Part shown: positions 44,799 to 53,198 of the stretch, piece after piece | How positions within the stretch are numbered: the stretch's first letter is position 1 | Layout of the letters: every line of letters begins with the position of its first letter | Source: Flavobacterium salmonis | GTDB taxonomy: Bacteria > Bacteroidota > Bacteroidia > Flavobacteriales > Flavobacteriaceae | Length of the DNA: 64,000 nt | Direction: 5' to 3' | Assembly: GCF_903819435.1 (NCBI RefSeq) | Contig: NZ_CAIJDP010000088.1 | Coordinates: 1-64,000 of the forward strand | Notes under the pieces: model-generated | Database searches by the model: none | Told to the model about the DNA's origin: nothing | Seen by the model: the letters and a program-made list of their open reading frames with translations, nothing else | Position numbers and translations under genes: made by a program

Positions 44799-44822
44799 AA
44801 GCCCACTCTTTTGAATGGGCTT
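44799..44822 (-). terminator. Terminator of folD
   Basis: A 10-bp stem, 44799-44808 with 44813-44822, with one mismatch and a TTTT loop, around GCCCA/TGGGC. The minus-strand sequence after it is T-rich. Confidence 0.85.
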
Positions 44823-44845
44823 GTTTATTGATATTCTGTAAAATA

Positions 44846-45730
44846 TTATTTTCCTGCGCTTCTCATTTTACGTGCTAAAAGTGTATTTTTAAGCAACATG
44901 GCAATTGTCATTGGCCCTACTCCACCCGGAACCGGGGTAATGAAAGATGCTTTTTTGCTTACACCATCAAAATCAACATCTCCTTTTATAACATATCCTT
45001 TTGGATTTGCTGCATCTTCAACTCTTGTAATTCCAACATCAATAATTACAACTCCGTCTTTTACCATGTCTCCTTTTAAAAATTCAGGAACTCCTAAAGC
45101 TGTTATAATGATGTCGGCATTTTTAGTAAATTCGGCTAAATTTTTAGTACGGCTGTGTGTTAAGGTAACGGTTGAATCTCCCGGATTGCCTTTACGGCTC
45201 ATCAGGATACTCATTGGACGTCCTACAATATGACTTCTCCCAATTACAACAGTATGCTTTCCTGCAGTTTCTACTTTATAACGCTCCAACAATTCCATAA
45301 TTCCGAATGGTGTTGCCGGAATAAAACTTTCCATTTCTAATGCCATTCTTCCGAAGTTTGTTGGATGAAATCCGTCAACATCTTTGTCAGGATCAATAGC
45401 TAATAAAATTTTTTGCTCATCTATGTGTTTTGGCAAAGGCAACTGAACGATATATCCGTCTAAATTATCGTCTTCATTTAACTCTTTTATTTTTGCTAAT
45501 AAATCTACTTCGGTAATATCTTCAGGCAAGGCCACTAATGTTGAATCGAAGCCAATTTGCTGACAAGATTTTACTTTGCTTCCTACGTAGGTTAAACTTG
45601 CTCCGTTATTTCCAACAATTACTGCTGCCAAATGAGGCACTTTTCCGCCGGCTGCTTTTATGGATTGAACTTCGGCTGCAATTTCGTTTTTAATGTCTTC
45701 AGATGTTTTTTTACCGTCTAGTATTTGCAT
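44846..45730 (-). CDS. folD: Bifunctional methylenetetrahydrofolate dehydrogenase/cyclohydrolase
   Basis: 294 residues. The catalytic Lys lies in TYVGSKVKSCQQIGF (about residues 48-62), YIVQLPLPKHID gives the folate-site signature, and IGRSHIVGRPMS is the NADP-binding motif. PGGVGPMTIAML closes the domain. FolD interconverts 5,10-methylene- and 10-formyl-tetrahydrofolate, supplying one-carbon units. It lies downstream of ffh on the same strand with a structured 130-base spacer between. Confidence 0.96.
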   Translation of the reverse strand: MQILDGKKTSEDIKNEIAAEVQSIKAAGGKVPHLAAVIVGNNGASLTYVGSKVKSCQQIGFDSTLVALPEDITEVDLLAKIKELNEDDNLDGYIVQLPLPKHIDEQKILLAIDPDKDVDGFHPTNFGRMALEMESFIPATPFGIMELLERYKVETAGKHTVVIGRSHIVGRPMSILMSRKGNPGDSTVTLTHSRTKNLAEFTKNADIIITALGVPEFLKGDMVKDGVVIIDVGITRVEDAANPKGYVIKGDVDFDGVSKKASFITPVPGGVGPMTIAMLLKNTLLARKMRSAGK

Positions 45731-45757
45731 TGTTTTTTGTTTCAGGTTTAATTTTTT

Positions 45758-45835
45758 GTTTCAGGTTTCAAGTTGAAACGACACTTATGTATATTCAAGT
45801 AAAAAAGTTCCAAATTTCGTTTCATAACCTGAAAC
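45758..45835. repeat. Long imperfect hairpin between ffh and folD
   Basis: The outer stem GTTTCAGGTT (45758-45767) with AACCTGAAAC (45826-45835) and the inner stem TGAAACGA (45774-45781) with TCGTTTCA (45817-45824) are both perfect. The same words form the inverted repeat before wbqC. Confidence 0.6.
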
Positions 45836-45860
45836 CTTAAATTTGAAACTTTCTTTTTTA

Positions 45861-47213
45861 TTATCTCGGCATTCCGCCTGGCATACCTTTCATACCACCC
45901 ATCATTTTCATCAGGTTTTTTCCGCCCGGTCCCTGCATCATTTTCATCATTTTGCTCATTTGATCGAACTGCTTCATCAATTGATTCACCTGTTCGACTT
46001 TTGTCCCGGAGCCTTTTGCGATTCTGGCTTTCCTTTTTACGTCGATAATGGCGGGTTTGCTTCTTTCTCCCGGTGTCATCGAATGAATAATCGCTTCAAT
46101 ATGTTTAAATGCATCATCTTCGATTTCAACATCTTTCATAGCTTTTGAAGCTCCCGGTATCATTCCAACAAGGTCTTTCATATTACCCATTTTCTTAACC
46201 TGTTGTATCTGCGTTAAGAAATCATCAAAACCAAATTCGTTTTTCGCGATTTTCTTTTGAAGTTTTCTGGCTTCTTCTTCATCAAATTGTTCCTGAGCTC
46301 TTTCAACAAGAGACACAACGTCTCCCATTCCTAAAATACGCTCAGCCATACGTTCCGGATAGAAAACATCAATTGCTTCCATCTTCTCACCTGTACCTAC
46401 AAATTTGATTGGCTTATTTACAATTGATTTAATCGAAAGCGCCGCTCCACCACGAGTATCACCATCTAATTTCGTTAAGATAACTCCATCAAAATTCAAG
46501 ATATCGTTGAAAGCTTTTGCTGTGTTTACAGCGTCCTGCCCTGTCATAGAATCGACAACGAACAATGTTTCCTGAGGCTGAATTGCTTTGTGTACACGCG
46601 CAATTTCGTCCATCATTTCCTGATCTACAGCCAAACGTCCTGCTGTATCGACGATAACAACATTAAATCCGTTTGCTTTTGCATGTTTGATTGCGTTTTG
46701 AGCAATCTCTACAGGATTTTTATTTTCCGGTTCTGAGTAAACCTCAACACCTATTTGATCTCCGACTACATGTAATTGATTGATCGCCGCAGGACGGTAG
46801 ATATCACAAGCTACAAGAAGTGGTTTTTTATTTTTCTTAGTCTTTAAAAAGTTGGCTAATTTTCCTGAGAAAGTTGTTTTACCTGAACCCTGAAGTCCTG
46901 ACATCAAAATTACTGTTGGATTTCCTGAAAGGTTAACTCCGGCTACATCCCCTCCCATTAATTCTGTCAGCTCATCTTTTACCAGCTTCACCAATAATTG
47001 TCCTGGCTGAAGCGTAGTCAATACATCCTGACCAATTGCTTTTTCTTTTACTTTGGTGGTAAAATCTTTAGCTATTTTAAAGTTAACGTCGGCATCAAGC
47101 AAAGCACGACGAACTTCTTTTAAGGTATCGGCAACGTTTACTTCTGTAATTTTACCATGTCCTTTTAATATATGGAACGCTTTATCTAACTTATCACTTA
47201 AATTATCAAACAT
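45861..47213 (-). CDS. ffh: Signal recognition particle protein Ffh
   Basis: 450 residues. An N-terminal four-helix bundle precedes the SRP GTPase G domain: GLQGSGKTTFSGKLA (G1), DTAGRLAVDQEMMDE (G3) and TKLDGDTRGG (G4). The C-terminal M domain (about 300-430) is rich in Met and Gly, ending in a GGM-repeat tail. Ffh binds 4.5S RNA and signal sequences for co-translational targeting through FtsY. A strong promoter lies at 47239-47268. Confidence 0.97.
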   Translation of the reverse strand: MFDNLSDKLDKAFHILKGHGKITEVNVADTLKEVRRALLDADVNFKIAKDFTTKVKEKAIGQDVLTTLQPGQLLVKLVKDELTELMGGDVAGVNLSGNPTVILMSGLQGSGKTTFSGKLANFLKTKKNKKPLLVACDIYRPAAINQLHVVGDQIGVEVYSEPENKNPVEIAQNAIKHAKANGFNVVIVDTAGRLAVDQEMMDEIARVHKAIQPQETLFVVDSMTGQDAVNTAKAFNDILNFDGVILTKLDGDTRGGAALSIKSIVNKPIKFVGTGEKMEAIDVFYPERMAERILGMGDVVSLVERAQEQFDEEEARKLQKKIAKNEFGFDDFLTQIQQVKKMGNMKDLVGMIPGASKAMKDVEIEDDAFKHIEAIIHSMTPGERSKPAIIDVKRKARIAKGSGTKVEQVNQLMKQFDQMSKMMKMMQGPGGKNLMKMMGGMKGMPGGMPR

Positions 47214-47238
47214 AATTTTGTTTTCTTTTATTGAAGTG

Positions 47239-47268
47239 CAAATATAAACTAAAGTTACAAAGTCACAA
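47239..47268 (-). promoter_or_regulatory. Promoter of ffh
   Basis: On the minus strand TTG (47268-47266), 19 bases and TATATTTG (47246-47239) match the Bacteroidetes consensus fully, 26 bases before the ffh ATG. Confidence 0.72.
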
Positions 47269-47304
47269 AGATACCAACTTGTAAAATTTAGAGAATATCA
47301 ATAA

Positions 47305-47331
47305 AAAAACCAGCTTAACTAACTGGTTTTT
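47305..47331 (-). terminator. Terminator of the 47377-48396 lipoprotein gene
   Basis: AAAAACCAG (47305-47313) pairs with CTGGTTTTT (47323-47331) around a 9-base loop. On the minus strand it is followed by T-rich sequence, 46 bases after the stop. Confidence 0.85.
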
Positions 47332-47376
47332 TGTTATACTCTGTAACTCTTATGCTAATAACGTTCTCGTTTGAAT

Positions 47377-48396
47377 TTAATTTTTTTCAAAATAAAGATA
47401 GTTATTGTTAGTTATGTCGCGAAAGCGTATTACAGAATTATTAAATTCAAATAATACCCAGTTATAATCTAATTTATGAAGCAGTAAGGAACTGTAACTA
47501 AAGTAAATTTTGAACTCTTTGGCACCGTTTACTATATTACAATCCCATTGTCCTGTGGCAGAAATTCCATCTTTTGTAGCGACCACCGTTTTGTCGTTTT
47601 TAAAAACAAATTCATATCCAGTATAGGAAGAAGTTTTATCTGAATCCTTAAAAAAATAAGCAATCTTCCAGGTACCATTAGTTATTGTTTGTGTAAAATC
47701 AAGCGATACAATGTTATTTTCTGCGCAATTATCAATTGCATATTTAATTGCATTTTCGAACTCTAAATTATTCTTTATCGATTTTGTCTGATTATTACAT
47801 TCTGTTATTGAAATAGGATAACTTAACGAAATATACTGGCTATCATTTAAATTTTTTATAAAATTAAAAAATGCCTGATCACTTGTAATAGAAACAGAAC
47901 TTGCAGACTGATTGTAACTGTTGTAAATATTAATTGTTATGGGATAATTTATATTTAACCCATTTATTTTGGATAAAAGATCAGGGTAAAGATTCCAATA
48001 ATCGATTAAGGAATCAAAGTCGGCTTCATTCGGAATCAATTTTTCTATATAATTATAGTAAATCATTGTTACCGGAAAATCTATTTTTACAATATCATCA
48101 TCAGTAGTACTTGCATTTATATTGTCAACCACTTTTTGATAATCTGCAGTAGTGTTAATCGCAATACTTGCATTATTAACAGTAACCGCATAAGGTAGTT
48201 TTATAGTGCAATAATTTGACCCGTCGACTACGTTATCCTGTACGGTTTTTACCATGGCAACCCTTTGCAAATAGGATGTAAGCGGGGAAGAACTGTTTAC
48301 TGTCTGGGTATTATAGCTTTGTTCGTCTGTTTCACTTTGACAAGAGAAAAAGAAGAGAAAAGCTAATATGGATAAATATTTATTAAAACGAAACAT
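47377..48396 (-). CDS. Repeat-containing lipoprotein with lipocalin-like C-terminus
   Basis: 339 residues. A lipoprotein signal has Cys19 in FLFFFSCQSE. The middle holds about five spaced units at 64-74, 103-114, 148-159, 189-201 and 229-240, each with a strand of the type x-Y/F-P-I/V-T-I followed by Asn (KIDFPVTMIYYN, NINYPITINIYN, SLSYPISITECN). A C-terminal beta region (about 241-339, starting GTWKIAYFF) looks like a small lipocalin-type barrel. The family is unknown to me. A TAGGGTA/TGTTTT motif 195 bases upstream suggests ECF-sigma control. Confidence 0.72.
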   Translation of the reverse strand: MFRFNKYLSILAFLFFFSCQSETDEQSYNTQTVNSSSPLTSYLQRVAMVKTVQDNVVDGSNYCTIKLPYAVTVNNASIAINTTADYQKVVDNINASTTDDDIVKIDFPVTMIYYNYIEKLIPNEADFDSLIDYWNLYPDLLSKINGLNINYPITINIYNSYNQSASSVSITSDQAFFNFIKNLNDSQYISLSYPISITECNNQTKSIKNNLEFENAIKYAIDNCAENNIVSLDFTQTITNGTWKIAYFFKDSDKTSSYTGYEFVFKNDKTVVATKDGISATGQWDCNIVNGAKEFKIYFSYSSLLLHKLDYNWVLFEFNNSVIRFRDITNNNYLYFEKN

Positions 48397-48590
48397 ATTT
48401 ATATTTTTACAAATGTATAATTTAACATATTGTTTTTGGCAAATTGCCCATCACTTATTGCATAATTTGCCCATTTTTTCACATAAAGTAATCCTTTTTT
48501 TACAAGGAATAAATTATGGTTAAAATGAGCGTTGGCAAGGTAAAACCTGATTTTGAATACTAAATAATTCAACTAGTCTATACCTGAATA

Positions 48591-48617
48591 AAAACATTTT
48601 ACTTCGGTTATACCCTA
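48591..48617 (-). promoter_or_regulatory. TAGGGTA / TGTTTT motif facing the lipoprotein gene
   Basis: On the minus strand TAGGGTA starts at 48617 and TGTTTT at 48596, exactly 21 bases apart, the same spacing as the sites before fecR and the OB-fold gene. The GG at +18 is not conserved here. It points to the lipoprotein gene. Confidence 0.5.
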
Positions 48618-48634
48618 CTTGAATTAAAAAGAAA

Positions 48635-48642
48635 TACTTTTG
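48635..48642 (+). promoter_or_regulatory. -7 box of the ECF sigma gene
   Basis: TACTTTTG matches TAnnTTTG, 29 bases before the ATG at 48672. The sigma gene itself may use a housekeeping promoter, while its targets use the bipartite motif. Confidence 0.45.
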
Positions 48643-48671
48643 CAAATCCAAATTGAAAGATTTTACTGCTA

Positions 48672-49187
48672 ATGCCAAATATAGAACAATCAAATACTTG
48701 CGACGAAATAGTATTTTCGTCTTTTTTTAAAAGTCATATCAAAGCACTTCGGAATTTTCTTTTTTACAAATTTGGAAATAAAGATCAGGCCGAAGATGTA
48801 GCTCAGGAAGCCTTTTTGAAACTTTGGCAAAACTGTGCTTCTGTGCCTGTTGAAAAAGCAAAATCATATATTTATACGATTGCAAACAATAGTACTTTGA
48901 ATGAAATTGCACATCAAAAAGTAGTTTTGCGTTACGAAAAAAATTTCGCCACTTTAGACAGAACCAATGAAAGTCCCGAATATCTTTTGGAGGAAAAGCA
49001 ATTTCAGGCCAAACTTTTAAAAGCTATTGAAAATTTAAACGAAACACAGCGTGTGGCATTTTTAATGCACCGAATTGATAAGAAAAAATATAGTGAAATT
49101 GCCGTAGAGTTGAATATAAGCGTAAAAGCAGTAGAAAAGCGCATTCATCTGGCTTTGTTAAGTTTACGTAAAGAAATTGATTTATAA
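48672..49187 (+). CDS. FecI-like ECF sigma factor
   Basis: 171 residues. Region 2 (about 15-80) includes KFGNKDQAEDVAQEAFLKLW and YIYTIANNSTLNEI. Region 4 (about 115-165) includes NLNETQRVAFLMHRIDKKKY and ISVKAVEKRIHLALLSLRKE. Followed by fecR and an STN-domain TonB receptor, it belongs to the surface-signalling sigma group. The receptor signals through FecR to release the sigma factor. It probably reads the bipartite motif found at neighbouring genes. Confidence 0.95.
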   Translation: MPNIEQSNTCDEIVFSSFFKSHIKALRNFLFYKFGNKDQAEDVAQEAFLKLWQNCASVPVEKAKSYIYTIANNSTLNEIAHQKVVLRYEKNFATLDRTNESPEYLLEEKQFQAKLLKAIENLNETQRVAFLMHRIDKKKYSEIAVELNISVKAVEKRIHLALLSLRKEIDL

Positions 49188-49190
49188 AAG

Positions 49191-49217
49191 TAGGGTAAAT
49201 GCAACCATGGTTGTTTT
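49191..49217 (+). promoter_or_regulatory. TAGGGTAA-N10-GG-N-TGTTTT motif before fecR
   Basis: TAGGGTAA at 49191-49198, GG at 49209-49210 and TGTTTT at 49212-49217, 20 bases before the fecR ATG and 3 bases after the sigma stop. An ECF promoter here would let fecR and the receptor be induced apart from sigma. Confidence 0.55.
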
Positions 49218-49237
49218 AAAATTATAATGCCAATACA

Positions 49238-50137
49238 ATGAAAGAAGATGATTTATTAGCCAGATGGCTCAACGATGATTTATCCGAGAAAGAATTAGCC
49301 GAGTTTGAAGCAAGTCCTGATTTCGAAAAATACCACAAAATAAAAAACTATACGGCTCACCTTGAAGTAGATGACCTGGATGAAAATGCGATGCTGTCAA
49401 ATATTCTTCAACAGAAAAAAACAGCACCAAAAGTGATTCCGTTATACAAAAAAAGGTTATTTCGTGTAGCGGCTATTTTTGTCTTAGCACTTGGGATAAC
49501 TTTTGTGATGAAGAATTTTGTACCACAAAGCCAGACAGCAAATTTTGGAGAAAAAACTACTTTTTCATTACCCGATAATTCTGAGGTGGTACTGAATTCA
49601 GGATCTGAAATAAACTATAAAAAATGGAACTGGAACACTAACAGACGTCTTGAACTGAAAGGTGAAGCTTATTTCAGGGTATCAAAAGGCAGACGTTTTG
49701 AAGTGCAGACGCCACTTGGAAAAGTTTCGGTTTTAGGAACTCAATTTAATGTAAAAGCCAGAAAAAACAGATTTGATGTAACCTGTTATGAAGGTCGTGT
49801 CAAAGTAAATTATGCCAGCACACAAATCATATTGGCACGCGGGCAAAGTGTAACTTTTCAAAACGGAAAACAATTCAATACGGATATAAAGTCATCCAAA
49901 CCTGCATGGATCGACAACCAAATATGTTTTAATAAAGAAAATATAAAAAGCATTTTAGACGAACTTCAAAGGCAATACGACATTACAATTGAATTAAATG
50001 CGAACGATACAACTTCTTTGTTTACAGGAAAACTGCCTACGAAAGACCTGGATATTGCATTACAAATTATTAGTACAACCTATCATTTAAAAGCGAAAAA
50101 AGTTTCAAAAAATAAAATAATTTTTGACGAAAAATAA
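49238..50137 (+). CDS. FecR family anti-sigma factor
   Basis: 299 residues. The cytosolic N-terminus (1-74) binds sigma. One membrane helix (75-92) leads to the FecR domain (about 101-195, with FEVQTPLGKVSVLGTQFNVK and VTCYEGRVKVNY), then a C-terminal DUF4974 domain (about 230-298) with ILDELQRQYDITIELN that contacts the receptor STN domain. Its stop is immediately followed by the receptor ATG, so the pair is co-translated. Confidence 0.95.
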   Translation: MKEDDLLARWLNDDLSEKELAEFEASPDFEKYHKIKNYTAHLEVDDLDENAMLSNILQQKKTAPKVIPLYKKRLFRVAAIFVLALGITFVMKNFVPQSQTANFGEKTTFSLPDNSEVVLNSGSEINYKKWNWNTNRRLELKGEAYFRVSKGRRFEVQTPLGKVSVLGTQFNVKARKNRFDVTCYEGRVKVNYASTQIILARGQSVTFQNGKQFNTDIKSSKPAWIDNQICFNKENIKSILDELQRQYDITIELNANDTTSLFTGKLPTKDLDIALQIISTTYHLKAKKVSKNKIIFDEK

Positions 50138-52672
50138 ATGTTACGCCCCAAACCATTTCATTTTTTGTTTTTTTACCTTTTTCTTGTCCTGAACGTTTAC
50201 GCGCAAGACAAAGGAAATGTTATGCCCTTAAAAAAAATTATAACTGAAATAGAGCAACAACATCAGGTAAACTTTAATTACACTGAAGAAAATGTTTCAA
50301 ACTTTTTATTATTGCCTCCTAAAAGTTCACTTTCTTTAGAACAAAAACTACAATATCTCACCAGAAAAACCAATTTATCTTTTGAAAACCTGGGGAATAA
50401 ATTCATCAACATTTATAAAAAGAATAACGATTCAAAAGTAATTTGCGGATATGTTTTTTCTAATATTGATAAAAAACCTATTGAAAATGCTAATATTCAT
50501 TTAAACAGCATCACTCATATTACTACTGATTCAAATGGTTATTTTGAATTCGAAAAAGGCTCTAAAAATATTTTTTTTATTAGTCATGTCGGATTTAGGG
50601 TCAAAAAAATAACAACCACGAATTTAGATTCTCAAAATTGTCTCAAAATAATCTTAGAACCTGAAATTACGGAACTTGAAGAAATCAAAACCAATCCTAT
50701 TTTAGCTTCCGGTATTTCGAAAAACAGTGATGGTTCGTTTGAAATTAAACCAAAGAAATTTGGTATTTTACCCGGGCTTATTGAATCAGATGCCTTGCAG
50801 ACCATGCAGCAAATTCCAGGTGTAAACAGTATTGACGAAAGCGTATCAAGTATTAATGTCCGTGGCGGAACACATGATCAAAATTTGTTTTTATGGAATG
50901 GAATACGAATGTTTCAAACCGGACATTTTTTTGGTTTAATATCGGTATTTAATCCTAATTTGGCACATACTATTTCTATCTATAAAAATGGAAGCTCTCC
51001 ATTTTACGGCGAAAGCGTTTCTAGTGTTGTGGCTATTTCCTCAACACCTGAAACAACAGAAAAAAATAGTTTTAGCGCAGGAATCAATATGATTAATGCT
51101 GATATTTATACAAAATACAATCTTTCGAAAAAGAGTTATATAGAAATTTCAGGACGAAAATCCATAACTGATTTTGTAGAAACACCAACGTACAAAGAAT
51201 ATTTTAATAAAGTATTTCAAAATACAACCATTACTGATTTTTCTCAAAATCAAAATATTAATTACAAAAGCGACAAAGAATTCGATTTCTACGATGCCAC
51301 ACTTAAATACGTTCAAAAACTAGGTTTAAAGGATCAAATAATATTAGATTTGATAACTATACAAGATAACTTAAAAGTATTTCAGAGTGCTGCTTCGTAC
51401 AACATAAATAAATCTGAGGATAATATTTTACGACAACAAAACTATGGTGGTAATTTATCCTGGAAAAGAAACTGGAATAGCTTAAACACTACTAAAATAA
51501 ATATTTACAATTCTTCGTATGAACTTCTTGCAGACCAAAAAACTACAACTGGAAATCAAATAGTAATTCAGGAAAACACTGTCGCTAATAATGGAATTAA
51601 TTTAGAAAACAACCACACGATTAATTCAAAATTCAGTTTTCATGATGGCTATCAGTTTAATGAAATTGGTATTACTAATTTAGAACAAGTAACTAATCCG
51701 GATTTTTATCGTAAGACCAAAGACGTTTTAAGAACCCATGCCTTAATTTTAGAAGGAAGATACAATGACACAATTTCCAGAGTAATACTAAATGCGGGAA
51801 TACGATTAAATTATATTGAAAAATTTAAAAAATATATTCCTGAACCCCGCATACAGTTTAATTATGGGTTCAACAAAAATCTAAATCTGGAATTGCTTGG
51901 AGAATTAAAAAGTCAAAATTCTCAACAAATTATTGATTTACAGAAAGATTATTTTGGCATTGAAAAAAGGCGCTGGATTATTTCAAATAATACAACAATG
52001 CCAATACAAAGAAGCAAGCAAATATCATTGAGTCTATTTTATAAAAAAAATGACTGGTTGCTGGATATAGAAAATTTTTATAAAAAAGTAAACGGAATTA
52101 CAACTGCCAGTCAGGGTTTTCAGAACCAGTTAGAATTTGTGAGAACAACCGGTGACTATGAAGTTTTAGGAACAGAATTTCTAATTCAAAAAAAGATGAA
52201 TCATTTTCTGACCTGGCTTAGCTATACTTACAACAATAATAATTACCATTTCTCTAATTATGAATATCCAAGTTTTCCGAACAACTTCGAATTAATACAC
52301 ACCATATCGTGGGCCGGAAGTTATGAAAAAAATAATTTTAAAATAGCTTTGGGAACAAAATGGTCTTCAGGAAGACCAAAAACATCTCCTGATATTTCTA
52401 AAATAGACCTTTCAGATCCTGTGTTGGTTTACAATAAACCAAACAATACGAATTTGAATATTTTTTCGCAAGTCAATCTTTCCTCTACCTATAAATGGGA
52501 AATAGCCAATGGAATTCAGTACAAATTAGGAATCTCCATCCTCAACATCCTCAACAGGAAAAATGAAATTAGCGAATATTACAGAATAAGTTCCCTTTCA
52601 AATTCGATAGAGGATGTCGAAACATTTTCACTGCAAAGAACTCCAAACCTGAGCTTTAGAGTTTCCTTTTAA
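50138..52672 (+). CDS. TonB-dependent receptor with STN signalling domain
   Basis: 844 residues. A signal peptide (1-22, ending NVYAQ) is followed by an STN domain (about 28-92), the FecR-contacting signalling module, and a carboxypeptidase-regulatory-like domain (about 105-185, GYVFSNIDKKPIENANIHL). The plug (about 205-300) has VRGGTHDQNLFLWNGIRMF. The rest is the outer-membrane beta-barrel. No SusD partner is adjacent, so the substrate may be a small chelate rather than a glycan. It is fused in translation to fecR signalling. Confidence 0.92.
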   Translation: MLRPKPFHFLFFYLFLVLNVYAQDKGNVMPLKKIITEIEQQHQVNFNYTEENVSNFLLLPPKSSLSLEQKLQYLTRKTNLSFENLGNKFINIYKKNNDSKVICGYVFSNIDKKPIENANIHLNSITHITTDSNGYFEFEKGSKNIFFISHVGFRVKKITTTNLDSQNCLKIILEPEITELEEIKTNPILASGISKNSDGSFEIKPKKFGILPGLIESDALQTMQQIPGVNSIDESVSSINVRGGTHDQNLFLWNGIRMFQTGHFFGLISVFNPNLAHTISIYKNGSSPFYGESVSSVVAISSTPETTEKNSFSAGINMINADIYTKYNLSKKSYIEISGRKSITDFVETPTYKEYFNKVFQNTTITDFSQNQNINYKSDKEFDFYDATLKYVQKLGLKDQIILDLITIQDNLKVFQSAASYNINKSEDNILRQQNYGGNLSWKRNWNSLNTTKINIYNSSYELLADQKTTTGNQIVIQENTVANNGINLENNHTINSKFSFHDGYQFNEIGITNLEQVTNPDFYRKTKDVLRTHALILEGRYNDTISRVILNAGIRLNYIEKFKKYIPEPRIQFNYGFNKNLNLELLGELKSQNSQQIIDLQKDYFGIEKRRWIISNNTTMPIQRSKQISLSLFYKKNDWLLDIENFYKKVNGITTASQGFQNQLEFVRTTGDYEVLGTEFLIQKKMNHFLTWLSYTYNNNNYHFSNYEYPSFPNNFELIHTISWAGSYEKNNFKIALGTKWSSGRPKTSPDISKIDLSDPVLVYNKPNNTNLNIFSQVNLSSTYKWEIANGIQYKLGISILNILNRKNEISEYYRISSLSNSIEDVETFSLQRTPNLSFRVSF

Positions 52673-52745
52673 TCCAAATATCCCGGATTACAAAATAAGC
52701 AATACATTTCTTTCAATTTTTTTTCAAAAAATAACAATTCTTTGG

Positions 52746-52772
52746 TAGGGTAATCTACATCAAGGCTGTTTT
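52746..52772 (+). promoter_or_regulatory. TAGGGTAA-N10-GG-N-TGTTTT motif before the OB-fold gene
   Basis: TAGGGTAA at 52746-52753, GG at 52764-52765 and TGTTTT at 52767-52772, 27 bases before the ATG at 52799. Word content and spacing match the site before fecR. Confidence 0.6.
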
Positions 52773-52798
52773 ACTACTGAACCCCTAAAAGAATAAAA

Positions 52799-53188
52799 AT
52801 GAAAAAAAAATTAATATTAACTATTCTTGCAATAGTTGCTTTGGGCATTTTTGGTTACTGCTACGTCTGGTATGGAGGTGCCAGAAACGTATCTGCTGAA
52901 GATGCTGTATTTAATGTTAACTCAAAAAGCATTATAGCGGAATTTGATGCTGATATTGACAAATCAAATGCAAAGTACCTGGAAAAAGCAATTGCCATCA
53001 AAGGAATCGTTAGTAAAACAGACCAAAAACAAGTCACTCTGGACAACACAATTGTTTGTGATTTAAAAGAATTAGATCCTGCGATTAAAGAAAATCAGGA
53101 AATAACTCTTAAAGGCAGAGTTGTAGGATATGACGACCTTATGGGAGAGATCAAATTAGACGAGTGTACAGTAATAAATAATGATTAA
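52799..53188 (+). CDS. OB-fold (tRNA_anti-like) envelope protein
   Basis: 129 residues. An N-terminal signal anchor (about 4-24) precedes an OB-fold of the tRNA_anti-like type: YLEKAIAIKGIVSKTD, VTLDNTIVCDL and ITLKGRVVGYDDLMGEIKLDEC. These are the beta-barrel strands of a periplasmic OB-fold, not a tRNA ligase. Ligand unknown. It opens the cargo operon 27 bases downstream of an ECF-type motif. Its stop overlaps a possible upstream ATG of the next gene. Confidence 0.8.
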   Translation: MKKKLILTILAIVALGIFGYCYVWYGGARNVSAEDAVFNVNSKSIIAEFDADIDKSNAKYLEKAIAIKGIVSKTDQKQVTLDNTIVCDLKELDPAIKENQEITLKGRVVGYDDLMGEIKLDECTVINND

Positions 53189-53198
53189 TAAAATAAAA

